Assembly (NCBI GenBank): GCA_016710095.1
Contig: JADJLL010000006.1
Location: forward strand, 124,001 to 188,000
Direction of reading: 5' to 3'
Origin: Candidatus Eiseniibacteriota bacterium
Lineage (GTDB): Bacteria > Eisenbacteria > RBG-16-71-46
Length of the DNA: 64,000 nt
Part shown: piece after piece, positions 35,080 through 46,295 of the stretch
Layout: the number at the start of each line of letters is the position of its first letter
Position numbering within the stretch: position 1 is the first letter of the stretch
Notes under the pieces: model-generated
Told to the model about the DNA's origin: nothing
Database searches by the model: none
Seen by the model: only the letters and a program-made list of their open reading frames with translations
Position numbers and translations under genes: made by a program

Positions 35080-37782
35080 TCAGCGCGTGCGGAGATGCGA
35101 CGTCCAGTCGGTGACGATCGTGATCGGGGGATCGCCACCGCCCTCGGGCGGCACGGTCACGAGAAGGCGTGAGCCGTCCGGCGAAACGGCGTACCGGGGA
35201 TAGCCACCACTGCCGTGGAACTGGAACAGCTGCCGGATCTGCCCGATCTGGAGCGCGCCCGGCGAAAGCGTCACCTCGGCCGACATCAGGTGGTTCGCGG
35301 GATCGAAGAAGAGCAGCTCGCGTCCGTTGCGATTCCAGCGCGGCTCCACTCCGCCCGACTGCGAGACCTGCCACTTCTGGCCGGTCGGAGGAAACGGCAC
35401 CACGTACACCTCGCTGCGGCCCGACCCGACACCTTCGTAGGCGATGAAGCGTCCATCGGGCGAGAACTGCCCACTGCTCGGCCGCTCGCTCGTGTCCGTC
35501 ACGGCGACCGACGCATGCGCGCCGCCGGTCTCCACCGCGAAGATCCCGGGGTGCGCGATCGTGCTGGGATACCACCGCAGGAGATGCTCACCGTCCGGGG
35601 ACGAAGCCATGGGCCAGCTCCCCGCCGGCAGCGACACGGAGTCCACGATCGCGCCGCCCACGGTCCAGAAGACCGCCCTTGCCGTGGAGTTGTCCACGGT
35701 GAGGATCCGGTCACGCGACCAGTGAGCCACCGGATGATCGAGTTCGTCGCTGGTGACGCGGCGGCGGCGGCCGTTCGCGAGCTCGACGACCTGGACGCTC
35801 GACGATCCCTTCTCGTCGTTGAGGACCGTCATGACCGCCATGCTGCCGTCCGGGGAAATCTCCGGCGAACCGCCGTAGGTGTAGCTCGTGGGATCGCCGA
35901 CGCGCGCGATCCGCTTGCCGTCGCGATCCAGCCACGCGAGCTGCGTGTACGACCGGGTCTTGCCCGTCATGTACGCGAGCACGCCGTTGCCCGAGACCGC
36001 GAACACTCCGCGACCGAAGCGCTGGTCCCAGCGCAGGTCCTCCGCGATCGGCACGGCGGCTCCGGTCGTGGCGAGCTTGCGCACGTCGAACGGCTGCGCC
36101 ATGAGGACGGCGTCGCGCACGAACAGGAGGTGCCCCGACGCGTAGGCCGGGTTCGATGCCGCGGCGATCACGCGCTGGTGCTTCGGGGATTTCAGCGAAC
36201 CCACGCAGATGTGGGGATTGTTCTCGCCGCCCATGCTGCGGCCGCGTGCGAGGAAGAGAAAGTGCTCGCCGTCCGGAAGGAACACCGGGTAGCGATGCGT
36301 CGCTTCGGCGGCGGCGGTGTCGAGGAGCGTCGCCTCCGCCACGGCCCCGCCATCCGCGGAGATGCGGGAGAGCGCCCCCGCCCCCCGCGGCGCGAAGAGG
36401 ATGTCACCGCCCTTTCCCCACGTGCCGCCGCGCCCGTCGTCCACGTCGGCGAGCGCGATCGCGGGGCCGCCCGCGAGATCCACGCGCATCAGCTTGCGGT
36501 CCGTGAAGAACCCCACCGAGCGGCCGTCGGGCGAAAAGAAGGGCGCGCTCGCGCCATCGGTCCCAGGCAGCGCGCGGGCCTCGCCCGAGGCGAGACGGCG
36601 CACCCACAACACGTCGGCGCCCTCGCCGGTGCGCGCGCAGAACACGAGCGTCGTGCCGTCCGGCGAAATCGCGACGGGCTGCGGACGGGCGAAGCTGGAG
36701 GAGAACTCGCTCTGCGGAGGCGGCAGGATCGCGGCTTCGATCGGCATCCACTTCGTGCCCGGCCGCAAAAGCTGGAACGCGGCGAACGCGGACGCGGCCA
36801 CGAGCAGCAGCGCGTACGCCCACAGCGTGCGCTCGCGGTTGCGATGGCGCGGCGCCACGGCGGGCGCCGCCATGCTGGACTGCGAGCCCGCGCCGGCGAT
36901 CCACTCGAGCTGCAGCTTCACGTCGCGCGCGCTCTGCAGCCGCTGTTCGGCGTCCTTGGCGAGGCACTGGCGCACGAGCCGGTCGAGATGCGCCGCGATG
37001 CCGCCACTCGGCGCGTCGGCCAGCGACTCGAGCAGCGACTTGGGCTCTTCCTTCATGATCGCGGAGATGAGCGACGCCTGGCTCGCACCCGCGAACGCGC
37101 GCTTGCCGGTCGCCATCTCGTAGAGCACGCAGCCGAGCGCCCAGAGGTCGGCGCGCGCGTCCGACTCGAGTCCCTCGAGCTGCTCGGGCGACATGTACTG
37201 GAACGTACCGACGATCGTGCCCGCCGCGGTGAGCGGCGACGCGACGGTCGGATGCTGCGTGAGCGCGGCCATGGTGGCGCCGCTGGCGCTGACCGGCCCC
37301 GCCGATGCGGTCGCGCGCGCGAGCCCGAAGTCCATGAGCTTCGCGCCGCTCTTGGTGAGCATGACGTTGCCGGGCTTCAAGTCACGGTGGATCACGCCCG
37401 CGCGGTGCGCGCGGTCGAGCGCGTCCGCGATCTGCGCGCCGAGGCGCAGTACTTCCGCCGGCGGCAGCGCGCCGCGCGTGAGGCGCTGCGAGAGCGTCTC
37501 GCCCTCGATGAGTTCCATGACGAGGTAGTCGGTGTCGCCCTCGCGACCGACGTCGTGCAGCACGCAGATGTTCGGATGATTGAGCGCGGCGACGGCCTTC
37601 GCTTCGCGCTCGAAGCGCGCGCGCACTTCCGGGTTCGCCGACAGGTGTGAGGGCAGCACCTTGATCGCGACGTCGCGGTCGAGCCGCGTGTCGTGCGCGC
37701 GATACACCTCGCCCATGCCGCCTGCGCCCAGAGGCGCGACGACTTCGTAAGGACCGAGTTTGGTGCCGGGAGTCAGGCTCAT
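35080..37782 (-). CDS. Ser/Thr protein kinase with TM helix and PD40 propeller (kinase 10)
   Basis: A 900-residue receptor kinase and the first gene of the eight-kinase chain. It begins MSLTPGTKLGPYEVV, with GAGGMG, VAIKVLP, HRDLKPGNVML, DFG and YMSPEQLEG. The helix is WAYALLLVAASAFAAFQLL. The propeller includes ISPDGTTLVFC, FSPDGRSVGFF, ISPDGSMAVMT and FSPDGRFIAYE, and the C-terminus reads VSPDGSRLLVTVPP. The ATG at 37782 lacks a recognisable ribosome site. The reading frame continues upstream for over 120 codons with no family similarity, so I reject the longer start. It is divergent from kinase 11. Confidence 0.92.
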   Translation of the reverse strand: MSLTPGTKLGPYEVVAPLGAGGMGEVYRAHDTRLDRDVAIKVLPSHLSANPEVRARFEREAKAVAALNHPNICVLHDVGREGDTDYLVMELIEGETLSQRLTRGALPPAEVLRLGAQIADALDRAHRAGVIHRDLKPGNVMLTKSGAKLMDFGLARATASAGPVSASGATMAALTQHPTVASPLTAAGTIVGTFQYMSPEQLEGLESDARADLWALGCVLYEMATGKRAFAGASQASLISAIMKEEPKSLLESLADAPSGGIAAHLDRLVRQCLAKDAEQRLQSARDVKLQLEWIAGAGSQSSMAAPAVAPRHRNRERTLWAYALLLVAASAFAAFQLLRPGTKWMPIEAAILPPPQSEFSSSFARPQPVAISPDGTTLVFCARTGEGADVLWVRRLASGEARALPGTDGASAPFFSPDGRSVGFFTDRKLMRVDLAGGPAIALADVDDGRGGTWGKGGDILFAPRGAGALSRISADGGAVAEATLLDTAAAEATHRYPVFLPDGEHFLFLARGRSMGGENNPHICVGSLKSPKHQRVIAAASNPAYASGHLLFVRDAVLMAQPFDVRKLATTGAAVPIAEDLRWDQRFGRGVFAVSGNGVLAYMTGKTRSYTQLAWLDRDGKRIARVGDPTSYTYGGSPEISPDGSMAVMTVLNDEKGSSSVQVVELANGRRRRVTSDELDHPVAHWSRDRILTVDNSTARAVFWTVGGAIVDSVSLPAGSWPMASSPDGEHLLRWYPSTIAHPGIFAVETGGAHASVAVTDTSERPSSGQFSPDGRFIAYEGVGSGRSEVYVVPFPPTGQKWQVSQSGGVEPRWNRNGRELLFFDPANHLMSAEVTLSPGALQIGQIRQLFQFHGSGGYPRYAVSPDGSRLLVTVPPEGGGDPPITIVTDWTSHLRTR

Positions 37783-38011
37783 GCGGCGCAGTCGGGGTGT
37801 GGGTCGTGAAGCCGAAGCCGGCGCATGGCTGCGCCCGCGGCGAAAGACGGTTCCATCCCGCTTACGGAAATAGCGAAGTCGGCCGGAAAAGTTGGTGGCG
37901 GGCTCGCACTTCGTCGTGCCGCCGGCGCCGAGGGGGCGCGACGACTCCACGTGGACCCGGGCGAGCACCGGGCACAGACACCGGCGGAAGCTACCGGAGT
38001 CGCGGGGGTGC

Positions 38012-38031
38012 GGACACAGAAAACTGTGTCC
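38012..38031. repeat. REP-like palindrome (GGACACAG-AAAA-CTGTGTCC)
   Basis: A perfect 8-bp inverted repeat around AAAA, flanked by G-rich sequence on the left and CCC on the right. Short GGGGACAC-type palindromes of this form are widespread intergenic repeats in GC-rich bacteria and are often linked to RAYT (Y1 transposase) proteins. I see only one copy in this window and no RAYT gene. Confidence 0.5.
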
Positions 38032-38058
38032 CCCGGACGCCTTCGGCCCAAGCGGGGC

Positions 38059-38087
38059 TTGGTCTCCGCCGCACGCTCGCCTATTGT
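38059..38087 (+). promoter_or_regulatory. Predicted promoter of kinase 11
   Basis: TTGGTC (38059-38064), a 17-nt spacer and TATTGT (38082-38087) are followed by only 9 nt before the ATG. No Shine-Dalgarno sequence is present, so a leaderless or nearly leaderless transcript is expected. Confidence 0.45.
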
Positions 38088-38096
38088 GCCGCCCGC

Positions 38097-40385
<2,289 letters not shown>

Positions 40386-40391
40386 CCGCGC

Positions 40392-41186
40392 CTAGAACGC
40401 CGCACCGAGCCGCACGCTCGCGCCGTCCCGCTGCGGCAGCACGACGGCCCACAGTCCGTCCGGCCAGCGGCGCTGCGCCCACTGGTCGGCGCGGTACGAC
40501 ACCCAGCCGCCGATCGCCGCGCCCGCCACGACGTCGCTCGGCCAGTGCACCCGATCGCGCACGCGCGACCATGCGGTGAGCGTCGCGGCGGGATAGAGAA
40601 CCGCCGGTACCCACGGCGTGCGCGTCTCGGCGTCGAGCGCCGCGGCGAGCGAGAACGCCATGGTCGTGTGGCCCGAGGGAAAGCTGTCGTGGCCCGAAAA
40701 CGGCTCGAAGCGCCCGGGGTCGGACGACTCGTGCGGGCGGAAGCGGCCGGCGCTCACCTTGAGCGCGGTCGTGACCACGCCCGCGCTCGCGCATGCGAAT
40801 GCGACGCGCTCGGTGGCCGCGGCGAAGCGCGGGTGACCGGTGAGACGAGCGACGCCGTCCGCGGCGAGCAGCGCGGGCGCGATCGCGAGGTGATTGCCGA
40901 ACTGCTTGCCGGCCTTCGCGGCGTCGCGCGCACGCGCGCCGTCGGAAGCGGCGATGCGGCGCGACCAGTCGGCGTCGTTCGCGGCGGCGAGCGCCACCGC
41001 GGCGGCGCTGCCCGCGGCGAACCACGCGTCGCGGTGCGAGCAGCGCGTGCGGCCCTTGCGCCCGCGCACCCGCGCGTGCGCGGAGTCCGGTGACGCGGTC
41101 ACCGCGCCCGAAGGCGCGGCCCACGACAGCGTCAGGCACAGCGCCGCGGCGAGCCGCGCGTGCGGCAGCGCCCGCGCGGCGGTCAC
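40392..41186 (-). CDS. PAP2-family phosphatase, exported or membrane-associated
   Basis: A 264-residue acid phosphatase of the PAP2 superfamily, which typically dephosphorylates lipid pyrophosphates, phosphatidic acid or similar. The three signature motifs are present: KVSAGRFRP, PSGHT and SRVRDRVHWPSD. A signal sequence opens the protein, and hydrophobic helices surround the motifs. The GTG start overlaps the stop of the FHA-GAF-phosphatase gene (GTGA), so the two are co-translated. Longer starts would run into that gene and are rejected. The functional link between a lipid phosphatase and a phosphoprotein phosphatase is not obvious. Confidence 0.85.
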   Translation of the reverse strand: MTAARALPHARLAAALCLTLSWAAPSGAVTASPDSAHARVRGRKGRTRCSHRDAWFAAGSAAAVALAAANDADWSRRIAASDGARARDAAKAGKQFGNHLAIAPALLAADGVARLTGHPRFAAATERVAFACASAGVVTTALKVSAGRFRPHESSDPGRFEPFSGHDSFPSGHTTMAFSLAAALDAETRTPWVPAVLYPAATLTAWSRVRDRVHWPSDVVAGAAIGGWVSYRADQWAQRRWPDGLWAVVLPQRDGASVRLGAAF

Positions 41187-42802
41187 GTGCGGCGGACGAG
41201 CACCAGCGTGATGTCGTCGGCGCGGGGTGTGCCCGAAGCGAACGCGTCCACGGTGACGATCACGTTGCGCGTCGCCAGGTCGAGGTCCGGCGCGGCCGAA
41301 GCCTGGCCGAGCACTTCCTCGAGCCGATCGTCGCCGAAGAACTCCTCGCCGCACATCGCCTCGGGAATGCCGTCCGAGTAGAGCGCGAGCGTCTCGCCCG
41401 ATCCGATGGTCGTGCTCGCCGCGGTGTACGGGAACGACTCCATCATCGCGACCGGAATGCCCGTCGCCTCGAGCTGGCGTGTCGCGCCTTCGCCAAAGAC
41501 GAGCGGCGCGTTGTGCCCGGCGTTGCAGTACGTGAGTTCGCCGCTCGCGGCGTCGAGACAGCCGACGAACAGCGTTACGAACCGGCCCGGCTCGGTCGAG
41601 CGGAACAGCACGTCGTTGAGCCGCGTGACGAGCTCGGCCGGATCGGTGCACGAGTTGTAGAGCACGCGCGCGGACGTCACGGTCGAGCTCATGAGCAGCG
41701 CGGCGCCCATTCCCTTTCCGGAAACGTCGCCGATCACGATCACCCAGCGTCCGTCGGAGCGCTGGTGGAAGTCGTACAGGTCACCGCCGACCTCGAAGCA
41801 GGTCTCGACGCGCGCCGCGCAGGCGTAGCCGCGCATGTCGGGCGCCGGAGGCAGCAGCGACTGCTGGATGCGCGTGGCCGTCGCGAGTTCCTGCTGCATG
41901 CGGAGCCGGTGCGCCTCGGACTCGAGCAGGCGCGAGTTGCTGATCTTCACCGCAGCCATGTTCGCGAGCACGGTGAACACCTCGAGGTGTTCCTCGTTGT
42001 ACTCGACACGGATGTCGGTCGTGTCGGCGTACAGCACGCCGAGCACCTTCTCGTTGTCGAAGAGCGGCACCGCCATCGCGGAGCGGATCGACTGCACGAG
42101 CACGCTCTCCTGCGCGGAGAAGCGCGGGTCCTCGGACGCGTCGCGCGTGACGACCGACTGGCAGTCGTCGAGCACCGTGTTGAGGATCGTCGTGGACAGC
42201 GCGAGCGGCTCACGCGTCGGCACGCCGAGGTGACGCACGGCGATCTGCGCCGGCGCATCGCCCTTCTTGTCGCGCAGCAGGATCACGAGGCGGCTCGCCG
42301 GAACGGCGCGCTCGACCACGCGGAGCACTTCCTCGCACGTCTCGCGCAGCGGGCGCGGCAACACGAGCATCTGTCCGGCTTCGGCGAGCAGCGCGACGAG
42401 GCGCGAGCCGTCGGAGCCCTTGCCGGCGCGGCTGATGATCTCCTTCGCGCCCTGGCGCACCGCGGAGCCGAGCCCCGTGGACTCGCTGAAGCGCGTGCGG
42501 TTCGCGGCCTGCTCGGCGCCGAAACGCACCTCGACCTGCCCGAACTGGATGCTGTCCCCTTCCTTCAGCGTGACCCCGGTGTCGCGCACTTCGACGCCGT
42601 TCAGCCGCGTGCCGTTGCGACTGCCGAGATCGCGCAGGAGCCAGCCGCCCGTACTGCGACAAACCTCGGCGTGTTCCTTGGACACGGTCGCGTCCGCGAG
42701 CTGGATTTCGCAGCGCGAGGAGCGGCCGATGCGCAGGAGATCGCCCGTCACGGGCCAACTGCGGCGCTGTCCTTCGACGACGGCGGTGAGGAGAAGATCC
42801 AT
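41183..42802 (-). CDS. FHA-GAF-SpoIIE/PP2C phosphatase (RsbU-like)
   Basis: A 539-residue signalling protein. An FHA domain occupies about residues 1-100 (LRIGRSSRCEIQL, SKEHAEV, DLGSRNGTRLNG) and should bind phosphothreonine. A GAF domain lies near 165-325. The C-terminal SpoIIE-type PP2C phosphatase has GGDLYDF, GDVSGKGMGAALLM, YCNAGHNAPLV, LALYSDGIPEA and ADDITLVLV, with the metal-binding aspartates. AAGGA lies 3 nt before the ATG. Proteins of this kind commonly regulate anti-sigma factor antagonists or reverse Ser/Thr phosphorylation. It lies 0.8 kb from the kinase cluster, so it may act on or respond to those kinases; this is inference. Confidence 0.92.
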   Translation of the reverse strand: MDLLLTAVVEGQRRSWPVTGDLLRIGRSSRCEIQLADATVSKEHAEVCRSTGGWLLRDLGSRNGTRLNGVEVRDTGVTLKEGDSIQFGQVEVRFGAEQAANRTRFSESTGLGSAVRQGAKEIISRAGKGSDGSRLVALLAEAGQMLVLPRPLRETCEEVLRVVERAVPASRLVILLRDKKGDAPAQIAVRHLGVPTREPLALSTTILNTVLDDCQSVVTRDASEDPRFSAQESVLVQSIRSAMAVPLFDNEKVLGVLYADTTDIRVEYNEEHLEVFTVLANMAAVKISNSRLLESEAHRLRMQQELATATRIQQSLLPPAPDMRGYACAARVETCFEVGGDLYDFHQRSDGRWVIVIGDVSGKGMGAALLMSSTVTSARVLYNSCTDPAELVTRLNDVLFRSTEPGRFVTLFVGCLDAASGELTYCNAGHNAPLVFGEGATRQLEATGIPVAMMESFPYTAASTTIGSGETLALYSDGIPEAMCGEEFFGDDRLEEVLGQASAAPDLDLATRNVIVTVDAFASGTPRADDITLVLVRRT

Positions 42803-43048
42803 GGGTCCTTGGCAGGGGGAAGAACGTGGATTCCGTCGCGGATCCGGCCCGGGGCCGGGCGCGCACGATAGGCGGTCCACTGTAGCCGACGGCCACCCCG
42901 GCGGACACGGCAATTTCGTGTGCGGACACGGCTCGTCGGCGGGGCGGGCGCTCGAGGGCCATGTTAGAAGCGGCGACTCGCGGCGTAGGCCCGTGCGACG
43001 GCCGGCCCCCGATCGGTGCCGGCCCCGCCCTCGAACTGGAGACCCGCG

Positions 43049-43922
43049 ATGACCACCCCGCACCTGCGCTCGATCGTGCTGTCGGCCCTTCTCGCGTGCG
43101 CCTTCCCCGCGCTCGCCGCGGCCGGGAACCTGGTCCCCAACCCGAGCTTCGAGTCGTACACGTCCTGTCCTTCGGGCTGGGGACAGATCAACGTGTGCGC
43201 GCCGTGGGACACGCCGAACACGGGAACGTCGGATGCGTTCAACGCGTGCGCGCCGGTGAGCTTCCCGAGCGTGAACGTGCCGAACAACCAGATCGGCTGG
43301 CAGAACGCGCGCACCGGCGTGGGCTACGCCGGGCTCATCCCCTACTCGGCCGCGCCGGACTATCGCGAGTACGTGAGCGCGCCGCTCACGTCACCGCTGC
43401 TGCCGGGACAGCCGTACACGCTCACGTTCTGGGTGTCGCTCGCGGACAGCGCGTCGCTCGCGCTCGACCGGCTCGGCGCGTACTTCTCGGTCGGCGCGAT
43501 CGGCCCGCTCAACAACTACGCGGCGCTCCCGTACACGCCGCAGGTCGAGAGCCCGGCGAACGTGTACCTGACCAACGCGACGCAGTGGACCGCGATCACC
43601 GGCACGTTCGTCGCGGCCGGTGGCGAGAACTGGATCACGATCGGCAACTTCCACGACGACGCGAGCACGAACCTCGTCGCGGGTCCCGGCACGTGGCCGG
43701 GCGGCTCGTACTACTACATCGAGGACGTGTCGCTCGAGCTGTCGCTGCCGACCGTGCAGGCGTGCTGCGGCGGCGACGGCTCGTGCTCGATGCAGTATCC
43801 GGGCGAGTGCACGCTGCTCGGCGGCACGCCCGCCGGTCCCGGCACGACCTGCACGGGAGGCGTGCAACCCGACGCCGGTCAAGCGCGGCACGTGGGGATC
43901 GCTGAAGAGCCTCTACCGTTAG
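43049..43922 (+). CDS. Exported protein with Cys-rich module and WGSLKSLYR tail, one frameshift
   Basis: A secreted protein of about 290 residues after repair. GGAG lies 7 nt upstream of the ATG and a signal peptide follows (ending AAA-G). The N-terminal domain begins NLVPNPSFE and resembles galactose-binding, beta-sandwich domains of surface proteins, with YREYVSAPLTSPLLPGQPY. A Cys-rich module (ACCGGDGSCSMQYPGEC, then GTTC) follows. Removing one G of the run at 43855-43857 restores CNPTPVKRGTWGSLKSLYR and a TAG at 43922, before a hairpin; without repair the frame runs on into the next gene. I recall similar W-x-x-(I/L)-K tails on other secreted proteins of the proposed phylum, possibly a sorting signal. 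Confidence 0.75.
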
Positions 43923-43933
43923 GCGCGACGAGC

Positions 43934-43976
43934 GGAAGCGGGCGGCTGCCGTTACAGGCGGCGGCCGCCCGTTTCC
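43934..43976 (+). terminator. Hairpin after the exported protein gene
   Basis: A 13-bp stem with one mismatch (43934-43946 with 43964-43976) and an internal loop, 11 nt after the repaired stop codon. The tail GTTCTCATCCCC is only weakly T-rich. Confidence 0.5.
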
Positions 43977-44010
43977 GTTCTCATCCCCTCTTCGAATCGA
44001 AAGGTCCGCC

Positions 44011-44697
44011 ATGCTGCCCTGGGTCGAACTCGGCCGCGCCGAAGTGCGCGGCGAACGCGAACCGCTGTTGCTCGTGCAGCGCGGCGACGAGTTCGTGATC
44101 CGGCTCGGCACGAACACGCTCATGAGCAGCGCCGCGCACGGCTCCGAAGAAGCGCTCGCCGAGAGCGCGTGCCTGTCGTTCGCCGAGTACGTCGACGCGC
44201 GCGTGCTGATCGGCGGTCTCGGCATGGGCTTCACGCTCGCGGCCGCGCTGCGCGTACTCGGCCCGGGCGCGCGCGTGGAAGTCGCCGAGCTCGTGCCCGC
44301 CGTGGTCGAGTGGAATCGCGGAGCGCTCGCCCACCTCGCCGGCGACCCGCTCGCCGACCCGCGCACGCACGTGCACGTGGGCGACGTGGGCAAGCTCTAT
44401 CGCGGGCTCGACGGCGCGTACGACGCGATCCTGCTCGACGTGGACAACGGTCCCGACGGGCTCACGCGTTCGGGCAACGACTGGCTCTACGGCGCGGAAG
44501 GCCTCGCCGCGGCGCACCGCGCGCTCAAGGGCGGCGGCGTGTTCGGGGTGTGGTCCGCCACGCCCGACGACGCGTTCACGCAGCGGCTGGCCAAGGTCGG
44601 CTTCACGGTCGAGACGCAGGTGATCCGCGCGAGGCGCAAGCGCGGCGGCCGGCACACGATCTGGCTCGGGCGAAAGCGCGCCGGGCGGCGGCGCTGA
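44011..44697 (+). CDS. Spermidine-synthase-like methyltransferase-fold protein
   Basis: A 228-residue protein of the spermidine synthase/methyltransferase fold. The nucleotide-binding core reads VLIGGLGMGFTLAAAL, followed by VEVAELVPAVVEWNR (acidic residue at the end of strand 2), GDVGKLYRGLDGAYDAILLDVDNGP and the late GGVFGVWSATPDD. The segment DVDNGP takes the place of the DxTDP motif of polyamine synthases. Catalytic specificity therefore cannot be assigned; such proteins include aminopropyltransferases and oxidoreductase-linked homologues. It stands alone between a hairpin and a convergent gene. Confidence 0.8.
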   Translation: MLPWVELGRAEVRGEREPLLLVQRGDEFVIRLGTNTLMSSAAHGSEEALAESACLSFAEYVDARVLIGGLGMGFTLAAALRVLGPGARVEVAELVPAVVEWNRGALAHLAGDPLADPRTHVHVGDVGKLYRGLDGAYDAILLDVDNGPDGLTRSGNDWLYGAEGLAAAHRALKGGGVFGVWSATPDDAFTQRLAKVGFTVETQVIRARRKRGGRHTIWLGRKRAGRRR

Positions 44698-44716
44698 ACG
44701 CGCCTCCGGGCCACGA

Positions 44717-45988
44717 TCAGGCGGCGCGCCGCTCCGATGCGCCGTCTTCGGAGTCGCCCAGGGACTCGATGCCGTAGACCTCGAGCATCACGTCGCCGAG
44801 CACCGCGGCGAGCGCGTCCACGATGGCGGGATCGAAGTCCGTACCCTTGCCGCTCTCGAGCTTCGCGAGGACCGCGGCCGGCGGCATCGCGGCACGGTAG
44901 CGGCGCGTGCTGGCGAGCGCGTCGAAGACGTCGGCGACGGCGATGATGCGCGCCGCCATCGGGATGTCCTCCCCCGCGACGCCGAACGGCCCGGTGCCGT
45001 CGAGCTTCTCGTGGTGGTACGCCGCGATCCGCGGCACGTCCCACAGATGCGACGGGTACTGGATCATGTCGAGGATGCCCTGCGTGTGGGCCGCGTGCAG
45101 TTCCATCTCACGGCGTTCTTCCGGCGTGAATGCGCCGGTCTTGAAGAGCACCTCGTCGCTGACGCCCTGCTTGCCGAGATCGTGGAGCAGCGCTGCGGTG
45201 GACAGGACTTCGATCTCCACCGCGCCGAGCCCGAGCTGCCGCCCGACGAGCAGCGCGATGCGCTGCACCCGCGCGCTGTGCTTCGCGGTGTCCTCGTCCT
45301 TGAGCGTCAGCGAGTGGACCAGCGCCGCGATCGTGGATTGAAAGGCAAGTTGCTGCTGCTGGTGCACCCAGAGATGTTCGAGCGAGAGGCTCACCTGGCT
45401 CGCGAACACGGACAGCATCTGCATGTCCTCGGTCGTGAAGTGCGCCTTGACCGGACGGCGCACGTCGAGCTGCAGGATGCCGAACGACCGGCCCTTGCTC
45501 ATGAGCGGCGCGATGATCGCCGTCTCCATGCGGGTCATCAGGATACTCTCGCTCGAAGGGCCGGCCTGCTGCGCCTGCACGTAGAGCAGCGCGCAGCCTT
45601 CCTTCATGACGCGTTCGACGATGGTGCGCGAGAGCGGGACGCGCACGCCTGCGCCACCGCGTGCGGTCGCGATGAGGCGGCGCAACGGAGCTTCCTCGTG
45701 CTCGCGGGCGACGAGCAGGTGATGCGTCGCCTGCGGGAACGCGCGGAACGCGAAGTTCGCGATCACGCCGAGGAGCTTCTCCTCGTCGTCGCGCGCCTCC
45801 GAAGTCTCCCGCACGAGCGCCAGCAGCAGTTCCGCGACACGCGCGTCCGTGCGCGCCACGAGGCCACGCACGTCCTCCGCGTCGGCCGCGGAGTGACTGG
45901 CGAGCACCGTCGGCTCGGCGGTTTCGCCGCCCTGGAGGAAGCGGAGCTCCTCGGGCGCGAACTCGATGGGCAGTGGATCAGGCTGCAT
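44717..45988 (-). CDS. GAF and HD-GYP-like phosphodiesterase
   Basis: A 423-residue cytoplasmic signalling protein. A GAF domain spans about residues 75-225 (ETAIIAPLMSKGRSFGILQLD). A helical linker (HLWVHQQQQLAFQST) joins it to an HD-GYP domain with HSARVQRIA, LLHDLGKQG, the HAAHTQGIL helix and HHEKLDGTGPFG. The usual HHExxDGxGYP has become GPF, so the GYP element is altered while the metal-binding His and Asp residues remain. Such enzymes degrade cyclic di-GMP or related dinucleotides. It is a single gene on the minus strand, divergent from rubrerythrin. The start is at 45988; no good Shine-Dalgarno sequence is seen. Confidence 0.88.
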   Translation of the reverse strand: MQPDPLPIEFAPEELRFLQGGETAEPTVLASHSAADAEDVRGLVARTDARVAELLLALVRETSEARDDEEKLLGVIANFAFRAFPQATHHLLVAREHEEAPLRRLIATARGGAGVRVPLSRTIVERVMKEGCALLYVQAQQAGPSSESILMTRMETAIIAPLMSKGRSFGILQLDVRRPVKAHFTTEDMQMLSVFASQVSLSLEHLWVHQQQQLAFQSTIAALVHSLTLKDEDTAKHSARVQRIALLVGRQLGLGAVEIEVLSTAALLHDLGKQGVSDEVLFKTGAFTPEERREMELHAAHTQGILDMIQYPSHLWDVPRIAAYHHEKLDGTGPFGVAGEDIPMAARIIAVADVFDALASTRRYRAAMPPAAVLAKLESGKGTDFDPAIVDALAAVLGDVMLEVYGIESLGDSEDGASERRAA

Positions 45989-46125
45989 GTCCGTGGTGTC
46001 GGCACCTTCCCCCCGAATCCGTCGCCTTCTTTCCTCCGGTATCCCGGGAACGGCCCGGGCCTTTCCGGCACCCCGGCGCCGGCGCTCCGCGTTCTAGGGC
46101 CTTCCGTTCGTCCCCCGCAACACGC

Positions 46126-46159
46126 CGTTCGTCGGAGGAATCGCGCCGGACGACGAACG
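46126..46159. repeat. Inverted repeat (CGTTCGTCG ... CGACGAACG)
   Basis: Perfect 9-bp arms at 46126-46134 and 46151-46159 with a 16-nt spacer, in the divergent region between the HD-GYP and rubrerythrin genes. A third near-copy, CGTTCGTC, occurs just upstream. It has the layout of a dimeric regulator site. Confidence 0.4.
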
Positions 46160-46232
46160 CACGCAACGTTTCGGGTGGCCCGCCGTATCCAAGCGCGCAG
46201 GAACGGCACTCGCGCACGATCACACTTCGAAA

Positions 46233-46254
46233 AGCCCGTCAGGGTGACGGGGCT
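46233..46254 (+). promoter_or_regulatory. Hairpin in the leader of the rubrerythrin gene
   Basis: AGCCCGTCA and TGACGGGGCT form a 9-bp stem with one bulged base around GGG, ending 41 nt upstream of the ATG. It could act at RNA or DNA level. The rest of 45989-46295 shows no other clear element. Confidence 0.3.
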
Positions 46255-46295
46255 CCCCGCCGCGAGACCGATTCCTCCGAAGAAGGAGAAGCGCC

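Larger units (their letters stand above)
37783..38096. other. Divergent intergenic region between kinases 10 and 11
   Basis: A 314-nt region that must drive the eight-kinase chain to the left and kinase 11 to the right. It contains a REP-like palindrome and a promoter for kinase 11. No promoter for kinase 10 stands out, and no coding sequence is supported. Confidence 0.6.
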
